From positions 2,666,001 to 2,730,000 of the forward strand of contig NZ_CP034464.1 in NCBI RefSeq assembly GCF_003955735.1: a stretch of 64,000 nt of DNA. The letters run 5' to 3'. Below the pieces are notes generated by a model. It was not told the origin of the DNA and ran no database searches. It was given only the letters and a program-made list of their open reading frames with translations. A program made the position numbers and the translations under genes. The number at the start of each line of letters is the position of its first letter. Within the stretch, counting starts at the first letter, position 1. Source of the DNA: Undibacterium parvum (GTDB lineage Bacteria > Pseudomonadota > Gammaproteobacteria > Burkholderiales > Burkholderiaceae_D). Shown piece by piece: positions 43,951 through 55,023 of this stretch.

Positions 43951-44011
43951 TATGCAACTGCTTGCATAGTTAAAAAAATGTCGTTATAGTTTTATGCAAC
44001 CAGTTGCATAA
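43951..44011. promoter_or_regulatory. candidate PadR operator pair between padR-type gene and fadH
   Basis: Two palindromes built on TATGCAA: TATGCAA-CTGC-TTGCATA (43951-43968) and TTATGCAAC-CA-GTTGCATAA (43992-44011), the second with 9-bp arms. A third half-site TATGCAA stands at 43921, next to the PadR start. Centre spacing is about 42 bp, four turns. Confidence 0.6.
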
Positions 44012-44070
44012 TATTTTTTACTTTCGTTTTAACTTAGGACTTAGGCGCATCGCCGCTGTTGCGGTTTAGC

Positions 44071-44102
44071 GTAAGTCCGTAAGTCCGTAAGTCCGTAAGT
44101 CA
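44071..44102. repeat. 8-bp tandem repeat in the fadH leader
   Basis: GTAAGTCC repeated three times in perfect register, followed by GTAAGTCA, 22 bp before the fadH start codon. It lies between the second PadR-type palindrome and the Shine-Dalgarno AGGAA. Confidence 0.85.
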
Positions 44103-44111
44103 TTTAACTAA

Positions 44112-46139
<2,028 letters not shown>

Positions 46140-46152
46140 TCTGGAGAAAATT

Positions 46153-46578
46153 ATGTCGCAATTACATCCTCAGGTTGCCAACTCGCTGGCGATTTGGCAC
46201 CAAATGATCGCAGGTAAAGATTTAAGTCATTTACCCGCCTTGGTGCATGCCGATGCGGTGTTTCGCTCACCGATGGCATTTCAGCCCTACGCCAGTGCGC
46301 AGGCGGTGGTGCTGATCTTAAGTACGGTGATCAATGTTTTTGAAAATTTTGTATATCACCGTGAGTTGGCGACAGAAGACGGTCTCAATGTGGTGCTGGA
46401 ATTTAGCGCCACGGTCGGTGATAAGCAGCTCAAGGGTATCGATATGATACGTCTTGATACTGACGGCAAGATCGTCGAATTTGAAGTCATGATACGACCT
46501 CTGAGCGGCTTGCAAGCGCTGGGAGCGGAGATGGGCGCACGCCTGGCGCAATATCTGCCCGCCTTTAAAAAAGCCTAA
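46153..46578 (+). CDS. SnoaL/NTF2-like small protein
   Basis: A 141-residue protein with the cone-shaped NTF2 fold pattern: ANSLAIWHQMIAGKDLSHLP, HADAVFRSPMAFQPYAS, VVLEFSATVGDKQLKGIDMI, KIVEFEVMIRPLSGLQAL. Such proteins act as isomerases, hydrolases or ligand-binding proteins; none of the known catalytic sets is certain here. It starts 13 bp after fadH with GGAGA in front, so it belongs to the fadH operon and may help in the same pathway. Confidence 0.8.
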   Translation: MSQLHPQVANSLAIWHQMIAGKDLSHLPALVHADAVFRSPMAFQPYASAQAVVLILSTVINVFENFVYHRELATEDGLNVVLEFSATVGDKQLKGIDMIRLDTDGKIVEFEVMIRPLSGLQALGAEMGARLAQYLPAFKKA

Positions 46579-46581
46579 AGT

Positions 46582-46625
46582 AAAATGGCCTGGATAATCG
46601 GCCTGGTTCATCGCCAGGCCATTTT
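46582..46625. terminator. terminator between the NTF2-like gene and gpx
   Basis: Perfect 12-bp arms AAAATGGCCTGG (46582-46593) and CCAGGCCATTTT (46614-46625). It stands between convergent genes and can work in both directions. Confidence 0.7.
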
Positions 46626-46651
46626 GATCTTCAGTGTGAGATCTGTCTGGC

Positions 46652-47215
46652 TTATTGTGCCAGCGCTTTTTCTATATCCGCGACCAGGCTCTTGTCTTCG
46701 GGTGTGGTGACGCTAGTGTAAGAGTCCACCACTTTGCCGTTACGATCTATCAGATATTTGTAAAAATTCCATTTCGGAGTCGTGCCACTGGTCTTAATCA
46801 GTTGTGCGTACAGGGGATTGATGTCCTTGCCCTTGACCGAGGACTTAGAAAACATAGGGAATTTGACGCCGTAGGTATTGAAGCAAAATTCAGCAATTTG
46901 CTTATCATTACCAGGTTCTTGTTTGCCAAAATCATTGGTAGGGAAACCCAGCACCACCAGGCCTTTACTCTGATATTTCGCGTAGAGTTTTTCTAAACCC
47001 TCGTATTGACTGGTGAAGCCACAATAGCTGGCGGTATTTACCACCAAGACCACCTTGCCGGCGTACTGACAGAGATCTTGCGGCGTTTCATCCTGCAGAC
47101 GATTAAAACTGTGTTTGAGCACCTCGGGGCAACTGGCACCCTCCGCCATCGCGCCACCTGCAGTCGCGAACAAACCTAAGCCAATGACGAGAGCGCACTT
47201 CTGAAAAGGGGACAT
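46652..47215 (-). CDS. glutathione peroxidase family protein, exported
   Basis: A 187-residue thiol peroxidase. An N-terminal signal or anchor (ALVIGLGLFATAGGAMAE) suggests a periplasmic location, unlike the cytosolic BtuE type. The catalytic tetrad can be seen: Cys65 in NTASYCGFTSQYEGLEKLY, Gln99 in DFGKQEPG, and Trp149-Asn150 in PKWNFYKYL. Cysteine replaces selenocysteine. Like most bacterial members it may use thioredoxin rather than glutathione. It is divergent from rfaE2 across about 390 bp. Confidence 0.9.
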   Translation of the reverse strand: MSPFQKCALVIGLGLFATAGGAMAEGASCPEVLKHSFNRLQDETPQDLCQYAGKVVLVVNTASYCGFTSQYEGLEKLYAKYQSKGLVVLGFPTNDFGKQEPGNDKQIAEFCFNTYGVKFPMFSKSSVKGKDINPLYAQLIKTSGTTPKWNFYKYLIDRNGKVVDSYTSVTTPEDKSLVADIEKALAQ

Positions 47216-47606
47216 GATGATTCCTAAAACAATGAAGCGCTAATCTTAGCCTATCTTTTTCACCCTACATATAAAATTCTATGCTGCAACGCACGCTAGC
47301 AATACATACTTACAAACTAGCATGCCCAACGCGCATATTCCATGCGCCTCTGCAGGCATGCAGGCTGGAAAGCCGCATGGAATATGCGTGAGCGGGCAGC
47401 TGCTTGTAAGATGTCGTCTTGATGAATCCTGTTCGCCGTCATCAACTGCCTTTTCGGATTTTGCGAGAGCTTAAGCCTTACCGTAAGCAGCATGCGAGCC
47501 TTGGCTTACTCAACTTAAGTCAGGCATAAACGGCAAAGGGGCTCAGTTTCACATAAAATGTCGACAACGCTAAGCGATTGATCACCTCGACTATTTAGAA
47601 ACCACC
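47216..47606. other. intergenic region between divergent gpx and rfaE2
   Basis: About 390 bp. The left half holds a REP-like repeat (47330-47398). The rest carries the two promoters; no operator is evident. Confidence 0.45.
47330..47398. repeat. REP-like palindromic repeat, copy 6
   Basis: Arms GCGCATATTCCATGCGCC and GCCGCATGGAATATGCGTGAG around TCTGCAGGCATGCAGGCTGG. It is the only copy between divergent genes, so outside the usual 3'-end position. Confidence 0.78.
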
Positions 47607-48086
47607 ATGCCCCACTTTGAAAATAAACTCAGTACGCAGGCTACTTTAGCTGCACAGTTGGCGGCCTTGCCAAGACCTATCGTCATGACCAATGGGGTGT
47701 TTGATATTTTACATCGCGGCCATGTCACCTATTTAGCCCAGGCCAGAGCGCTAGGTGCTTCGCTGGTGGTGGCAGTAAATACCGATGCCTCGGTAAAACG
47801 TCTGGGCAAGGGCGACGATAGGCCACTGAATACCTGTGCCGACCGGATGGCGGTGCTGGCTGCCTTAGCCGCTGTCGATCTGGTGCTGGAATTTGACGAA
47901 GATACGGCGCTCCAGGCCGTGCTGGCGGTGCATCCGGATATTTACGCCAAGGGCGGCGATTATCAGATGAGCGCCATCCAGGAAGGCCAGGCAGTGCTGG
48001 CTTACGGTGGCCAAGTCGCGGCGATCAGCTTTGAGCATGATAGATCGACTAGTAAGTTGCTTGCCAAGGTCAGAGCACAAGAGTAG
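47607..48086 (+). CDS. rfaE2: D-glycero-beta-D-manno-heptose 1-phosphate adenylyltransferase
   Basis: A 159-residue nucleotidyltransferase that makes ADP-heptose for LPS core synthesis. It begins with MTNGVFDILHRGHVTYL (the HxGH motif), has VVAVNTDASVKRLGKG, and ends with FEHDRSTSKLLAKV, the ISTSxxxxKI-like motif. It is the stand-alone form of the HldE C-terminal domain, as usual in Burkholderiales. The kinase half (rfaE1) is not in the window. Confidence 0.92.
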   Translation: MPHFENKLSTQATLAAQLAALPRPIVMTNGVFDILHRGHVTYLAQARALGASLVVAVNTDASVKRLGKGDDRPLNTCADRMAVLAALAAVDLVLEFDEDTALQAVLAVHPDIYAKGGDYQMSAIQEGQAVLAYGGQVAAISFEHDRSTSKLLAKVRAQE

Positions 48087-48158
48087 GACTTACGCACAAT
48101 CGTCCCAACGTCCTTGTATCCGCTTTGTCGTACTAAGCTACTGTCTTCGTTGTTAGCC

Positions 48159-50669
48159 CTAGTTGGAACAATTTTGCCTCAGTCCAGAATTTTTTTGCTG
48201 CTGTTGCAAGAGCATCTCAAATTGTTCCGCCGGCATAGGCTTGGCGAATAGATAGCCTTGCGCAAAGTCGCAACCGGCGGCGCTCAGTATCTCGCTCTGG
48301 CTAGCCGACTCTACCCCTTCCGCGACGACTTTTAAACCGAGTTTATGTGCCATCACGATGATCGCCTCGGACAGCGCCAGATCGCTTTCATCGCTACTGA
48401 GATTGCGGATGAAGGACTGATCGATCTTTAAATAATCGATCTTAAATTTTTTCAAATAAGACAGAGACGAGTAACCAGTGCCAAAATCATCCAAGGCCAC
48501 CTGAATACCTGCATCGCGCAATTGACCAAGTTTTTGGCTGATCTTGGTACTGGCATCGAGCAATAAACCCTCGGTGATTTCTATGCAGATGGCCTGACCA
48601 GGCAAGCCCTGTTGATGCAGTTGCTGCACCCAGTTCAGATAGCGAGTCGTATCGCTTTGAAATTCCATGGGCGACTGATTGATGCTGATTTGAAATTGGC
48701 TTTGATACCGGCTACGCCATTTTTTTATCCACAGCAGTGCTTGCTGAAACACGTAATCACCAATCTGCGTAATCAAGCCGCAACTCTCCGCGATGGGAAT
48801 AAATTCAACCGGACTAATCATGCCCAATTGTGGATGCTGCCAACGTATCAGCGCCTCGGCCTTGTCTATTGTTCCACTGGCAAGACTGACGATGGCTTGA
48901 AAATGAACTTCCAATTGTTGCTCGGCGATCGCAGTACGTAGCTCGCTGGTGAGGCGCATGCGTGCCAGCGCGGCGGTTTGTAGTTGCGAGGTAAAGTAGC
49001 TAAAGCGATTACGCCCGCTTTCCTTGGCCGCATACATGGCCTGGTCCGCATGTTTGAGCAAATTTTCCAAATTCTGCGCATCATTTGGGTAGACGGTGAT
49101 ACCTATGCTGGCGGAGAGATAAATTTCTTCATTTCCAAGATGGAAGGGCTGCGCCATTTTGGCGATGATATTCTGGGCGATTGCCTCCACATGATCGGGG
49201 TCGTGCTGATCTGGTAGTGAGACTGTGAACTCATCTCCGCCCAGACGCGCCACGGTATCGGATGCGCGTACGCAGGCCTGTAGTCTTTGCGCCGCTTCGA
49301 CTAATAAGGCATCGCCTATCGCATGCCCCAAAGTGTCGTTGACCTCTTTGAAGTGATCCAGATCGATAAAAAACACCGCCAGCGGCAGACCGCTGCGCCG
49401 GCTTTTTTGTATATCGTGTTCCAACCTGTCGTAGAACATGCGGCGATTCGGCAAACCTGTGAGGGCATCGATATTCGCCTGACGCCAGATCAGGGCTTCT
49501 GATTTCTTTTTCTCGGTAATGTCGAGATGCGTGCCCAGCATGCGCAAGGGGCGGTTTTGCGCATCGTATTCGACAATCGCGCCGACTGTGAGTATCCAGA
49601 TATACTCGCCATTTTTCTTTTTCTGGCGGTATTCAACTCTATACTCGGCAGATTTTCCATTCAGATAATTTTGATAGGCCAGAGTGATCGCCTCTTTATC
49701 ATCGGGGTGTATGCGGCCCTTCCATGCCTCATTGCTCTCATGAAAATTGGCGTGATCAAAGCCGAGCATGCTGGCATATTCGGGATTGACTATGGCGATG
49801 CCGCTTCGTATATCTAAATCGTAGAGACCCTGGTGGGTGGCGGCCAGCGCCAGACGCAAGCGTTCTTCGCTCTGGCGTAGCGCGGCTTCCGCATGCTTGC
49901 GCACTGAAATATCAGTATGCGTGCCTATCACTCTGACAGGCTGGCCCTGGGCATCTCTTACGATTACCGTGCCACGGGTGAGTATCCATTTCCAAGCACC
50001 ATCCTTACATTGCACCCTGTGCTCATTGGTGTAGATGGGGGTGATGCCGTCGAAATGCGCCTGCCTATCAAGGCGCATTTGCAAGAGATCATCTGGATGG
50101 GTGCGTCTATCTAATTCATTGGATAAGTCGGCGATCTCATCTTCACCGTAACCATAAATTTCCTTGAGGCGTTTAGAGAAAATTTCGATTCCAGTTTGCG
50201 GATACCAATCCCACACGCCGTCCCCGGCGCTTTCCAGCGCGAGTTGCCAGCGCTGCTCTTGTTCGTGATTCAGATGTTCGGAAATTTTTTTCTCAGAAAT
50301 GTCTTCCAATATGGCGTAGCAACCAAGCACCGTACCGGCTTCAGAAAAAACCGGCAGTAACTGCGCATTGATGTCTCTGGCACCGCCCGATAAATAAGGA
50401 ATGCGCGCCTGGTAACAGGTGTTGTGCCCAGCCATAGCTTGTGCTACATAAGGTCGAACTAAGTCAAAGGCGGCAGTTCCTATCACCTCGGGTAATAATT
50501 TTCCCAACACCTGTTCTGGCGTGAGTTGAAACCATTTTAGATAGGTGTGATTGATGAATTGGTAGCGAAATTGCGCATCCAAAAACGAGACGCACATAGG
50601 CAGCGCATTGAGTAAGGCCAGTAGTTGCGCCGTATCTTCCTGAAATGGCCGAGCCGGGGATGCGCTCAT
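48159..50669 (-). CDS. PAS-GGDEF-EAL cyclic-di-GMP protein
   Basis: Soluble 836-residue c-di-GMP enzyme. Three PAS modules lie in series (about 14-130, 140-260, 268-390), followed by GGDEF (about 400-560) with intact RLGGDEFTVS and an upstream inhibitory RASD (RxxD) site, and EAL (about 575-820) with KAEALIRWQHP, EITEGLL, LDDFGTGYSSL and VVAEGVES. Both catalytic sets are intact, so synthesis, hydrolysis or both are possible. No transmembrane segment is visible. It converges with rfaE2. Its place 1.3 kb from the chemotaxis cluster suggests a link between motility and c-di-GMP, but this is only context. Confidence 0.93.
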   Translation of the reverse strand: MSASPARPFQEDTAQLLALLNALPMCVSFLDAQFRYQFINHTYLKWFQLTPEQVLGKLLPEVIGTAAFDLVRPYVAQAMAGHNTCYQARIPYLSGGARDINAQLLPVFSEAGTVLGCYAILEDISEKKISEHLNHEQEQRWQLALESAGDGVWDWYPQTGIEIFSKRLKEIYGYGEDEIADLSNELDRRTHPDDLLQMRLDRQAHFDGITPIYTNEHRVQCKDGAWKWILTRGTVIVRDAQGQPVRVIGTHTDISVRKHAEAALRQSEERLRLALAATHQGLYDLDIRSGIAIVNPEYASMLGFDHANFHESNEAWKGRIHPDDKEAITLAYQNYLNGKSAEYRVEYRQKKKNGEYIWILTVGAIVEYDAQNRPLRMLGTHLDITEKKKSEALIWRQANIDALTGLPNRRMFYDRLEHDIQKSRRSGLPLAVFFIDLDHFKEVNDTLGHAIGDALLVEAAQRLQACVRASDTVARLGGDEFTVSLPDQHDPDHVEAIAQNIIAKMAQPFHLGNEEIYLSASIGITVYPNDAQNLENLLKHADQAMYAAKESGRNRFSYFTSQLQTAALARMRLTSELRTAIAEQQLEVHFQAIVSLASGTIDKAEALIRWQHPQLGMISPVEFIPIAESCGLITQIGDYVFQQALLWIKKWRSRYQSQFQISINQSPMEFQSDTTRYLNWVQQLHQQGLPGQAICIEITEGLLLDASTKISQKLGQLRDAGIQVALDDFGTGYSSLSYLKKFKIDYLKIDQSFIRNLSSDESDLALSEAIIVMAHKLGLKVVAEGVESASQSEILSAAGCDFAQGYLFAKPMPAEQFEMLLQQQQKNSGLRQNCSN

Positions 50670-51094
50670 GAGAAGCGCACTGCCAGCGCAGAGTTATAGG
50701 CATTCATGGTGAGCAGCTGCTGTGCGTTCAAAGTCTGAGCCTAACAAATAGGAACATCGATGGTGCGAGAGCCTAGCAATAATGCGAATTACAATTCCAG
50801 AATAGCTGTGCCAACTCATTTCTGGATACTTGTGTTTCCACACTATTTTACGCAAATCAAGCGTCAACAGAAAGAATTATGGCTAAAAATCAGGGCTAAA
50901 TTTTATAGACTAGTGAACAATGAAATCGCATCTCTCTAGCGCTTGCTTTTGCTGCTAGATATAAATATGATAGCAAGATAATGGCGATCCCGTTCTGGTG
51001 TTGGCGCTAACGCTAAATTTGTATTACTGTCCTATAATTGCACTACCGAATTGCGGCGCTGAATTGCAAGGCTTCTGTTGAAAGAGAAAGTGCA
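50670..51094. other. intergenic region, nothing recognised
   Basis: About 425 bp between the divergent GGDEF-EAL and Hpt genes. Promoters for both are expected; no clear repeat, operator or small RNA was found. Confidence 0.4.
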
Positions 51095-51844
51095 ATGGAT
51101 CAAGTAAAGGCAATGCTCTCTGCATTGCGAGCCAATTATTTGAGCGACTTCCCTAGTCATATCGACGAGCTAGAGCAATTATTGCTAGAGCTGGAAAGAC
51201 ATGGCTATCAACTAGAAACTTGTCGCGATCTCTACCGCCGTGTACATAGTTTAAAAGGCAGTGGCGGCACTTACGGCCTGCATGTTATTTCCGATGTTTG
51301 CCACCCATTTGAGGATCTACTCTCGCACTTGCTGGAAAATACAGCTTTACTCAAAGAAAATTTTACAGAAACAGCCTTGTTGTATGTCGATCTGCTGCGC
51401 CAGGCACATAGCTCGTATCTCAATGGGGAAGAACCGGGTTCTGAAATACACAGCGCCTTATCAGGCATCCGGCAGGCGAACACTAAAACCGCACACTCTG
51501 CATTGCTGGTCGTATCCTCAGAGCTGGTGCTGGGCTTGTTAAAAGACGTTTTGAGGTCTGAGGGATTTCGGATAGAAGTGGTCAATGATGGCTACCTTGC
51601 ACTTGGACGTATGCTGGGCGAACATTTTGATCTCTTGATTACCAGTCTGGAAACCAAGCGACTGAACGGCCTGGCCTTGATCAGTGCGGTGCAAAAAAGC
51701 GGCGTCCGTAGTCACAAGACCAAGACCATCTTGCTGACCACCACGCAATTGAAAATAGTCGGTGAGCAACCCGATTTCATCATCAAAAAAGACGCGCATC
51801 TCAAAGATAAATTCAAGCAAGCGGTGGCGGAGATTATTCGTAGT
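51095..51844 (+). CDS. Hpt domain protein with degenerate receiver domain
   Basis: About 250 residues. The N-terminal Hpt domain has the phosphorylatable His51 in YRRVHSLKGSGGTYGL. The C-terminal half has the receiver fold pattern (ALLVVSSELVLGLLKDVLRS, then LLITSLETKRLNGLALISA, then IIKKDAHLKDKFKQA) but lacks the acidic pair and phospho-accepting Asp: the usual DD is SSE and the usual D is S in ITSLE. So it is a pseudo-receiver. It could take phosphate from a hybrid kinase on His51 while the second domain serves as a docking or dimerisation unit. ATG 51095 is preferred over 51038. Confidence 0.78.
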
Positions 51845-51899
51845 TAGCGCCTGCCTGAAACAGTATTGCGCGTCTTCTTCCTCACTATTTAAATCGCCT

Positions 51900-51960
51900 G
51901 CGCAGCATCCATGCGCCTCGCAGCCTGATATTGGTCTGCAAGGCGCATGGATATTGCGCA
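51900..51960. repeat. REP-like palindromic repeat, copy 7
   Basis: Shortened copy: GCGCAGCATCCATGCGCC and GGCGCATGGATATTGCGC around TCGCAGCCTGATATTGGTCTGCAA-like DNA. It lies between the convergent Hpt gene and cheB. Confidence 0.7.
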
Positions 51961-51981
51961 TCGTTTTTTAAAAGTTCGCCT

Positions 51982-53082
51982 TTAGCCGTGCTTACGGCCA
52001 TACGCTTCTATCAAGCCTGCGATATTGCTCAAAGGCGTAATCTTGTCGATTGCGCCCAGTTTGACGGCTTCTTTAGGCATGCCATATACCACGCAAGTTT
52101 TTTCATCCTGGGCGATGGTTTCGGCACCTGCGTCATGCATCTCGCGCATACCTAGTGCGCCATCGTCACCCATGCCTGTCATGATGATGCCAAGCACATT
52201 ACGGCCGGCGCATTTGGCGACCGAGCGAAATAGCACATCCACTGAAGGCCTATGCCGATTGACGGGCGGTGCATCGATCACCTCGACATGGTATTGCGCG
52301 CCACTACGCTTGACCTGCATATGCCGTCCGCCAGGGGCGACCAGAGCGCGACCGGGTATAACCCTATCGCCATTCTTGGCCTCTAGCACTTCTATGTCAC
52401 AAATACTATTGAGCCTATCGGCAAACGCCGCGGTAAATTTTTCCGGCATATGTTGCACAATCACGATACCAGGGACAGTACGCGAGAGCTGCGTCAGCAC
52501 CACCTCTAGTGCTTGGGTGCCGCCAGTGGAGGTGCCGATTGCCACCAATTTGTCGGTCGTAATTGCCATCGAAGTGAGCGAGGTCTGGCTAGCCTCACTC
52601 GCTGGCATGACCTGATCTATACTCAGTTTTTTTGGCGGGGTGAGTCCAGCCATGGTCATCGATTTTACGTGCCGCATATTCGCAGCAGCAGCGGCTTTCA
52701 CGGCCTGTACAATATCGCCTTCGTCGAGTTCTAAAAAATTCTTCAAGCCCGCTTTGGGTTTGGTTACGATCGCTACCGCGCCAGCCGCCATCGCCTGCAT
52801 AGAAGTGGCGGCACCTTTCTCAGTGAGGGTAGAACAAATCACCACCGGAGTAGGGCGGATAGACATAATTTTTTTCAGGAAGGTGATGCCATCCATGCGC
52901 GGCATTTCTACATCCAGCACGATCACATCAGGCCACTGCACATTCATCTTATCCATGGCAAAGATGGGGTCGGGCGCCGAAGCGATCACTTCTATACCGG
53001 CGTCTTTTCCCAGTAGTGCGGCCAGTACCTGTCTGACTACAGCAGAATCATCGACCAGCATGACCTTAATTTTTCCGCTCAT
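51982..53082 (-). CDS. cheB: chemotaxis protein-glutamate methylesterase/deamidase
   Basis: A 366-residue receptor demethylase activated by phosphorylation. The receiver domain has [14 protein letters not shown] and the phospho-Asp in [13 protein letters not shown]. The catalytic domain has [10 protein letters not shown] (Ser), [17 protein letters not shown] (His) and [12 protein letters not shown] (Asp). It removes methyl groups from chemoreceptors. Its ATG overlaps the cheD stop by 4 bp (ATGA), so it is the last gene of the cluster. Confidence 0.95.
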   Translation of the reverse strand: MSGKIKVMLVDDSAVVRQVLAALLGKDAGIEVIASAPDPIFAMDKMNVQWPDVIVLDVEMPRMDGITFLKKIMSIRPTPVVICSTLTEKGAATSMQAMAAGAVAIVTKPKAGLKNFLELDEGDIVQAVKAAAAANMRHVKSMTMAGLTPPKKLSIDQVMPASEASQTSLTSMAITTDKLVAIGTSTGGTQALEVVLTQLSRTVPGIVIVQHMPEKFTAAFADRLNSICDIEVLEAKNGDRVIPGRALVAPGGRHMQVKRSGAQYHVEVIDAPPVNRHRPSVDVLFRSVAKCAGRNVLGIIMTGMGDDGALGMREMHDAGAETIAQDEKTCVVYGMPKEAVKLGAIDKITPLSNIAGLIEAYGRKHG

Positions 53083-53573
53083 GGCGTCATTACCTTTTCT
53101 ACGTGTTTCACCCAGACGTCACCAGACCAGACGTCGAACATGATATTTCTATGACCATTGCCTCCCATATGCTCGGATTTAATTTTGAAACCATGCTGCG
53201 CCAGTAGATGACGTCCTACCTCTACATTTTGGTCGGAAACTGAAAACACGCGTTTATCCTGGGTAGGAAATTGATTGCCACCACCAAATATCTTTACTTC
53301 GTAATCGTGTGGATGGGTACGGGCTTTTTTAATTTCATGCATAAATAAATGGATGGTGTCCTCTGCATATTTGCCATCGAGTTGGGCATTGTGTCCAGCT
53401 CTCTTATTCTTGGGCAGCATGTAATGACACATGCCACCTATATGTTTTTTTGGGTGCCAAAATGTGATGGATACGCAGGAGCCTAAGATAGTGCGTATCC
53501 GTGTTTCCCGGTCGCCGAAGTAAAACTCTCCGGGTTGCAGGAAAATATCAATATAAAAGCCTGGTTCGTCCAT
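53079..53573 (-). CDS. cheD: chemoreceptor glutamine deamidase
   Basis: A 164-residue receptor deamidase. The catalytic cysteine is in [12 protein letters not shown] and the histidine in GGMCHYMLP, both in the usual order. It converts glutamine side chains of receptors to glutamate and may also act on CheB-linked adaptation. It overlaps cheB by 4 bp and is preceded by cheR. Confidence 0.93.
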   Translation of the reverse strand: MDEPGFYIDIFLQPGEFYFGDRETRIRTILGSCVSITFWHPKKHIGGMCHYMLPKNKRAGHNAQLDGKYAEDTIHLFMHEIKKARTHPHDYEVKIFGGGNQFPTQDKRVFSVSDQNVEVGRHLLAQHGFKIKSEHMGGNGHRNIMFDVWSGDVWVKHVEKVMTP

Positions 53574-53595
53574 AAACTTTCTTTACTTGTTAGGC

Positions 53596-54429
53596 TTAAG
53601 CTTCTTTGCGGTAGATTGATGGCCCAACCAGTTTTAGTGAAGAGTTGATGCCATTCAAAGTCTCAGAATGGCTGATAATAAAGTAGCCGCCCGGGCGCAG
53701 TTTCTCGTATAGTCTTTGCACCAATTTTTGCTTGGTCTCCATATCAAAATAGATCATGACATTGCGTAAAAATATTACCTCAAACAATCCCAAATCAGGC
53801 AATTTTTCTATCAGATTGGCGACACTAAAGTGGACTTTTTTACGCAATACACCATCCACCAGGAAAAAATCTTCAAACTCTTCGCGCCCTCGCAAACAAT
53901 ATTTTCTGAGTAAAGATGTGGGGATCTTTTCTGCTGCCGACATAGGGTAGAGTGCACGCCGCGCTTTTTCTAACACGCGGGTAGAAATATCGGTGCCTAT
54001 CACCTCCCAGCCATCGCCCGGGAAATGCTCGGCTAAGGTCATGGCGATGGTGTAAGCCTCTTCGCCGCTAGAGCTGGCGGCGCTCCAGATCCGTATCCCA
54101 CGCAGGCGTGCATATTCTGGGAATACCGTTTTTTGCAAAAATTCAAAATGCTTGGGTTCGCGAAAAAAATAGGTTTCGTTGGTGGTCAGTAAGTCGATGG
54201 CGGCGGTGGTTTCGTCCTCATAACCAGGACGCCCGAGTAAGGCAAAATACGCGCCATAACTGGTCAGATCGCGGCTCCTTAGGCGCTTATCAAGCCGCCC
54301 CATGACCAGCGCTTGCTTGCCTTCATTGAGGGCAATCCCGGTGCGTTCATACAAAAATTTAGAGATCCATTCGAACTCTTGTTTTTGTAGCGCCACCGGT
54401 GCCAGGCTGCGTACTTTGTTAACTTGCAT
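53596..54429 (-). CDS. cheR: chemotaxis protein methyltransferase
   Basis: About 277 residues. It methylates receptor glutamates with SAM. Signature segments: TTNETYFFREPKHFEFL, the SAM motif IWSAASSSGEEAYTIAM, and VIFLRNVMIYFD. An upstream in-frame start at 54462 would add 11 residues inside cheW. ATG 54429, overlapping the cheW stop by 11 bp, is more likely. It fits the receptor's C-terminal KFERF tail, which can tether CheR. Confidence 0.95.
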   Translation of the reverse strand: MQVNKVRSLAPVALQKQEFEWISKFLYERTGIALNEGKQALVMGRLDKRLRSRDLTSYGAYFALLGRPGYEDETTAAIDLLTTNETYFFREPKHFEFLQKTVFPEYARLRGIRIWSAASSSGEEAYTIAMTLAEHFPGDGWEVIGTDISTRVLEKARRALYPMSAAEKIPTSLLRKYCLRGREEFEDFFLVDGVLRKKVHFSVANLIEKLPDLGLFEVIFLRNVMIYFDMETKQKLVQRLYEKLRPGGYFIISHSETLNGINSSLKLVGPSIYRKEA

Positions 54430-55015
54430 GCTCAGACTCTGTCGCTGGCACCTCAGCGCCACTCAAGGTTTGCCCCAGGGCTACCATCTCTTCGATCGAT
54501 AGCACTCTATCGAGGTTGAGTACGATGATGAAGCGTCCGGCTTGCTTGGCCATGCCGCTGATAAAGTCGGGCCGGATTTTTGCACCGAAAGACGGCGGTG
54601 GTTCGATCTCGGCAGCGGCGATATCCACCACTTCGTTGACCGCATCGACCATCACGCCTATGCTCTGGCCTTCGTTTTCCTCGCTCTGCGCCATCTCTAT
54701 GATGACGATACTGGTGCGGCGTGAGACGCTGGTGACGCCGCGCCCAAAGCGGGCTGCCAGGTCGACTACCGGCACTACCCGTCCGCGTAAATTAATCACC
54801 CCACGGATGAAGGAGGGCATCATCGGTACTTCGGTTAAATCACCGTATTGAATGATTTCCTTGATGTTTAAGATGCCCAGCGCATACACCTCACCGCCCA
54901 AGACGAAGGTTAGATATTGGCCAGAATTTTGCGCCGCTTCCAGTTGCGCTCTGGCCGCCAGCTCTGACGCTGTTTCGGTTTTCTTTGCTGCCATTGATCC
55001 TGAGTTGCTAGCCAT
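54419..55015 (-). CDS. cheW: chemotaxis coupling protein
   Basis: A 198-residue scaffold linking receptor and CheA. The N-terminal 30 residues are a charged extension; the CheW fold follows with LTFVLGGEVYALGILNIKEI, MMPSFIRGVINLRGRVVPVVDL and GVMVDAVNEVVDI. It is longer than E. coli CheW (167). It sits directly downstream of the receptor gene and translationally overlaps cheR. Confidence 0.95.
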   Translation of the reverse strand: MASNSGSMAAKKTETASELAARAQLEAAQNSGQYLTFVLGGEVYALGILNIKEIIQYGDLTEVPMMPSFIRGVINLRGRVVPVVDLAARFGRGVTSVSRRTSIVIIEMAQSEENEGQSIGVMVDAVNEVVDIAAAEIEPPPSFGAKIRPDFISGMAKQAGRFIIVLNLDRVLSIEEMVALGQTLSGAEVPATESEHAS

Positions 55016-55023
55016 GGTCGCTC

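Noticed and set aside
44071..44102. CRISPR-like array
   Set aside because: The 8-bp units are directly adjacent with no spacers, so it is a simple tandem repeat.
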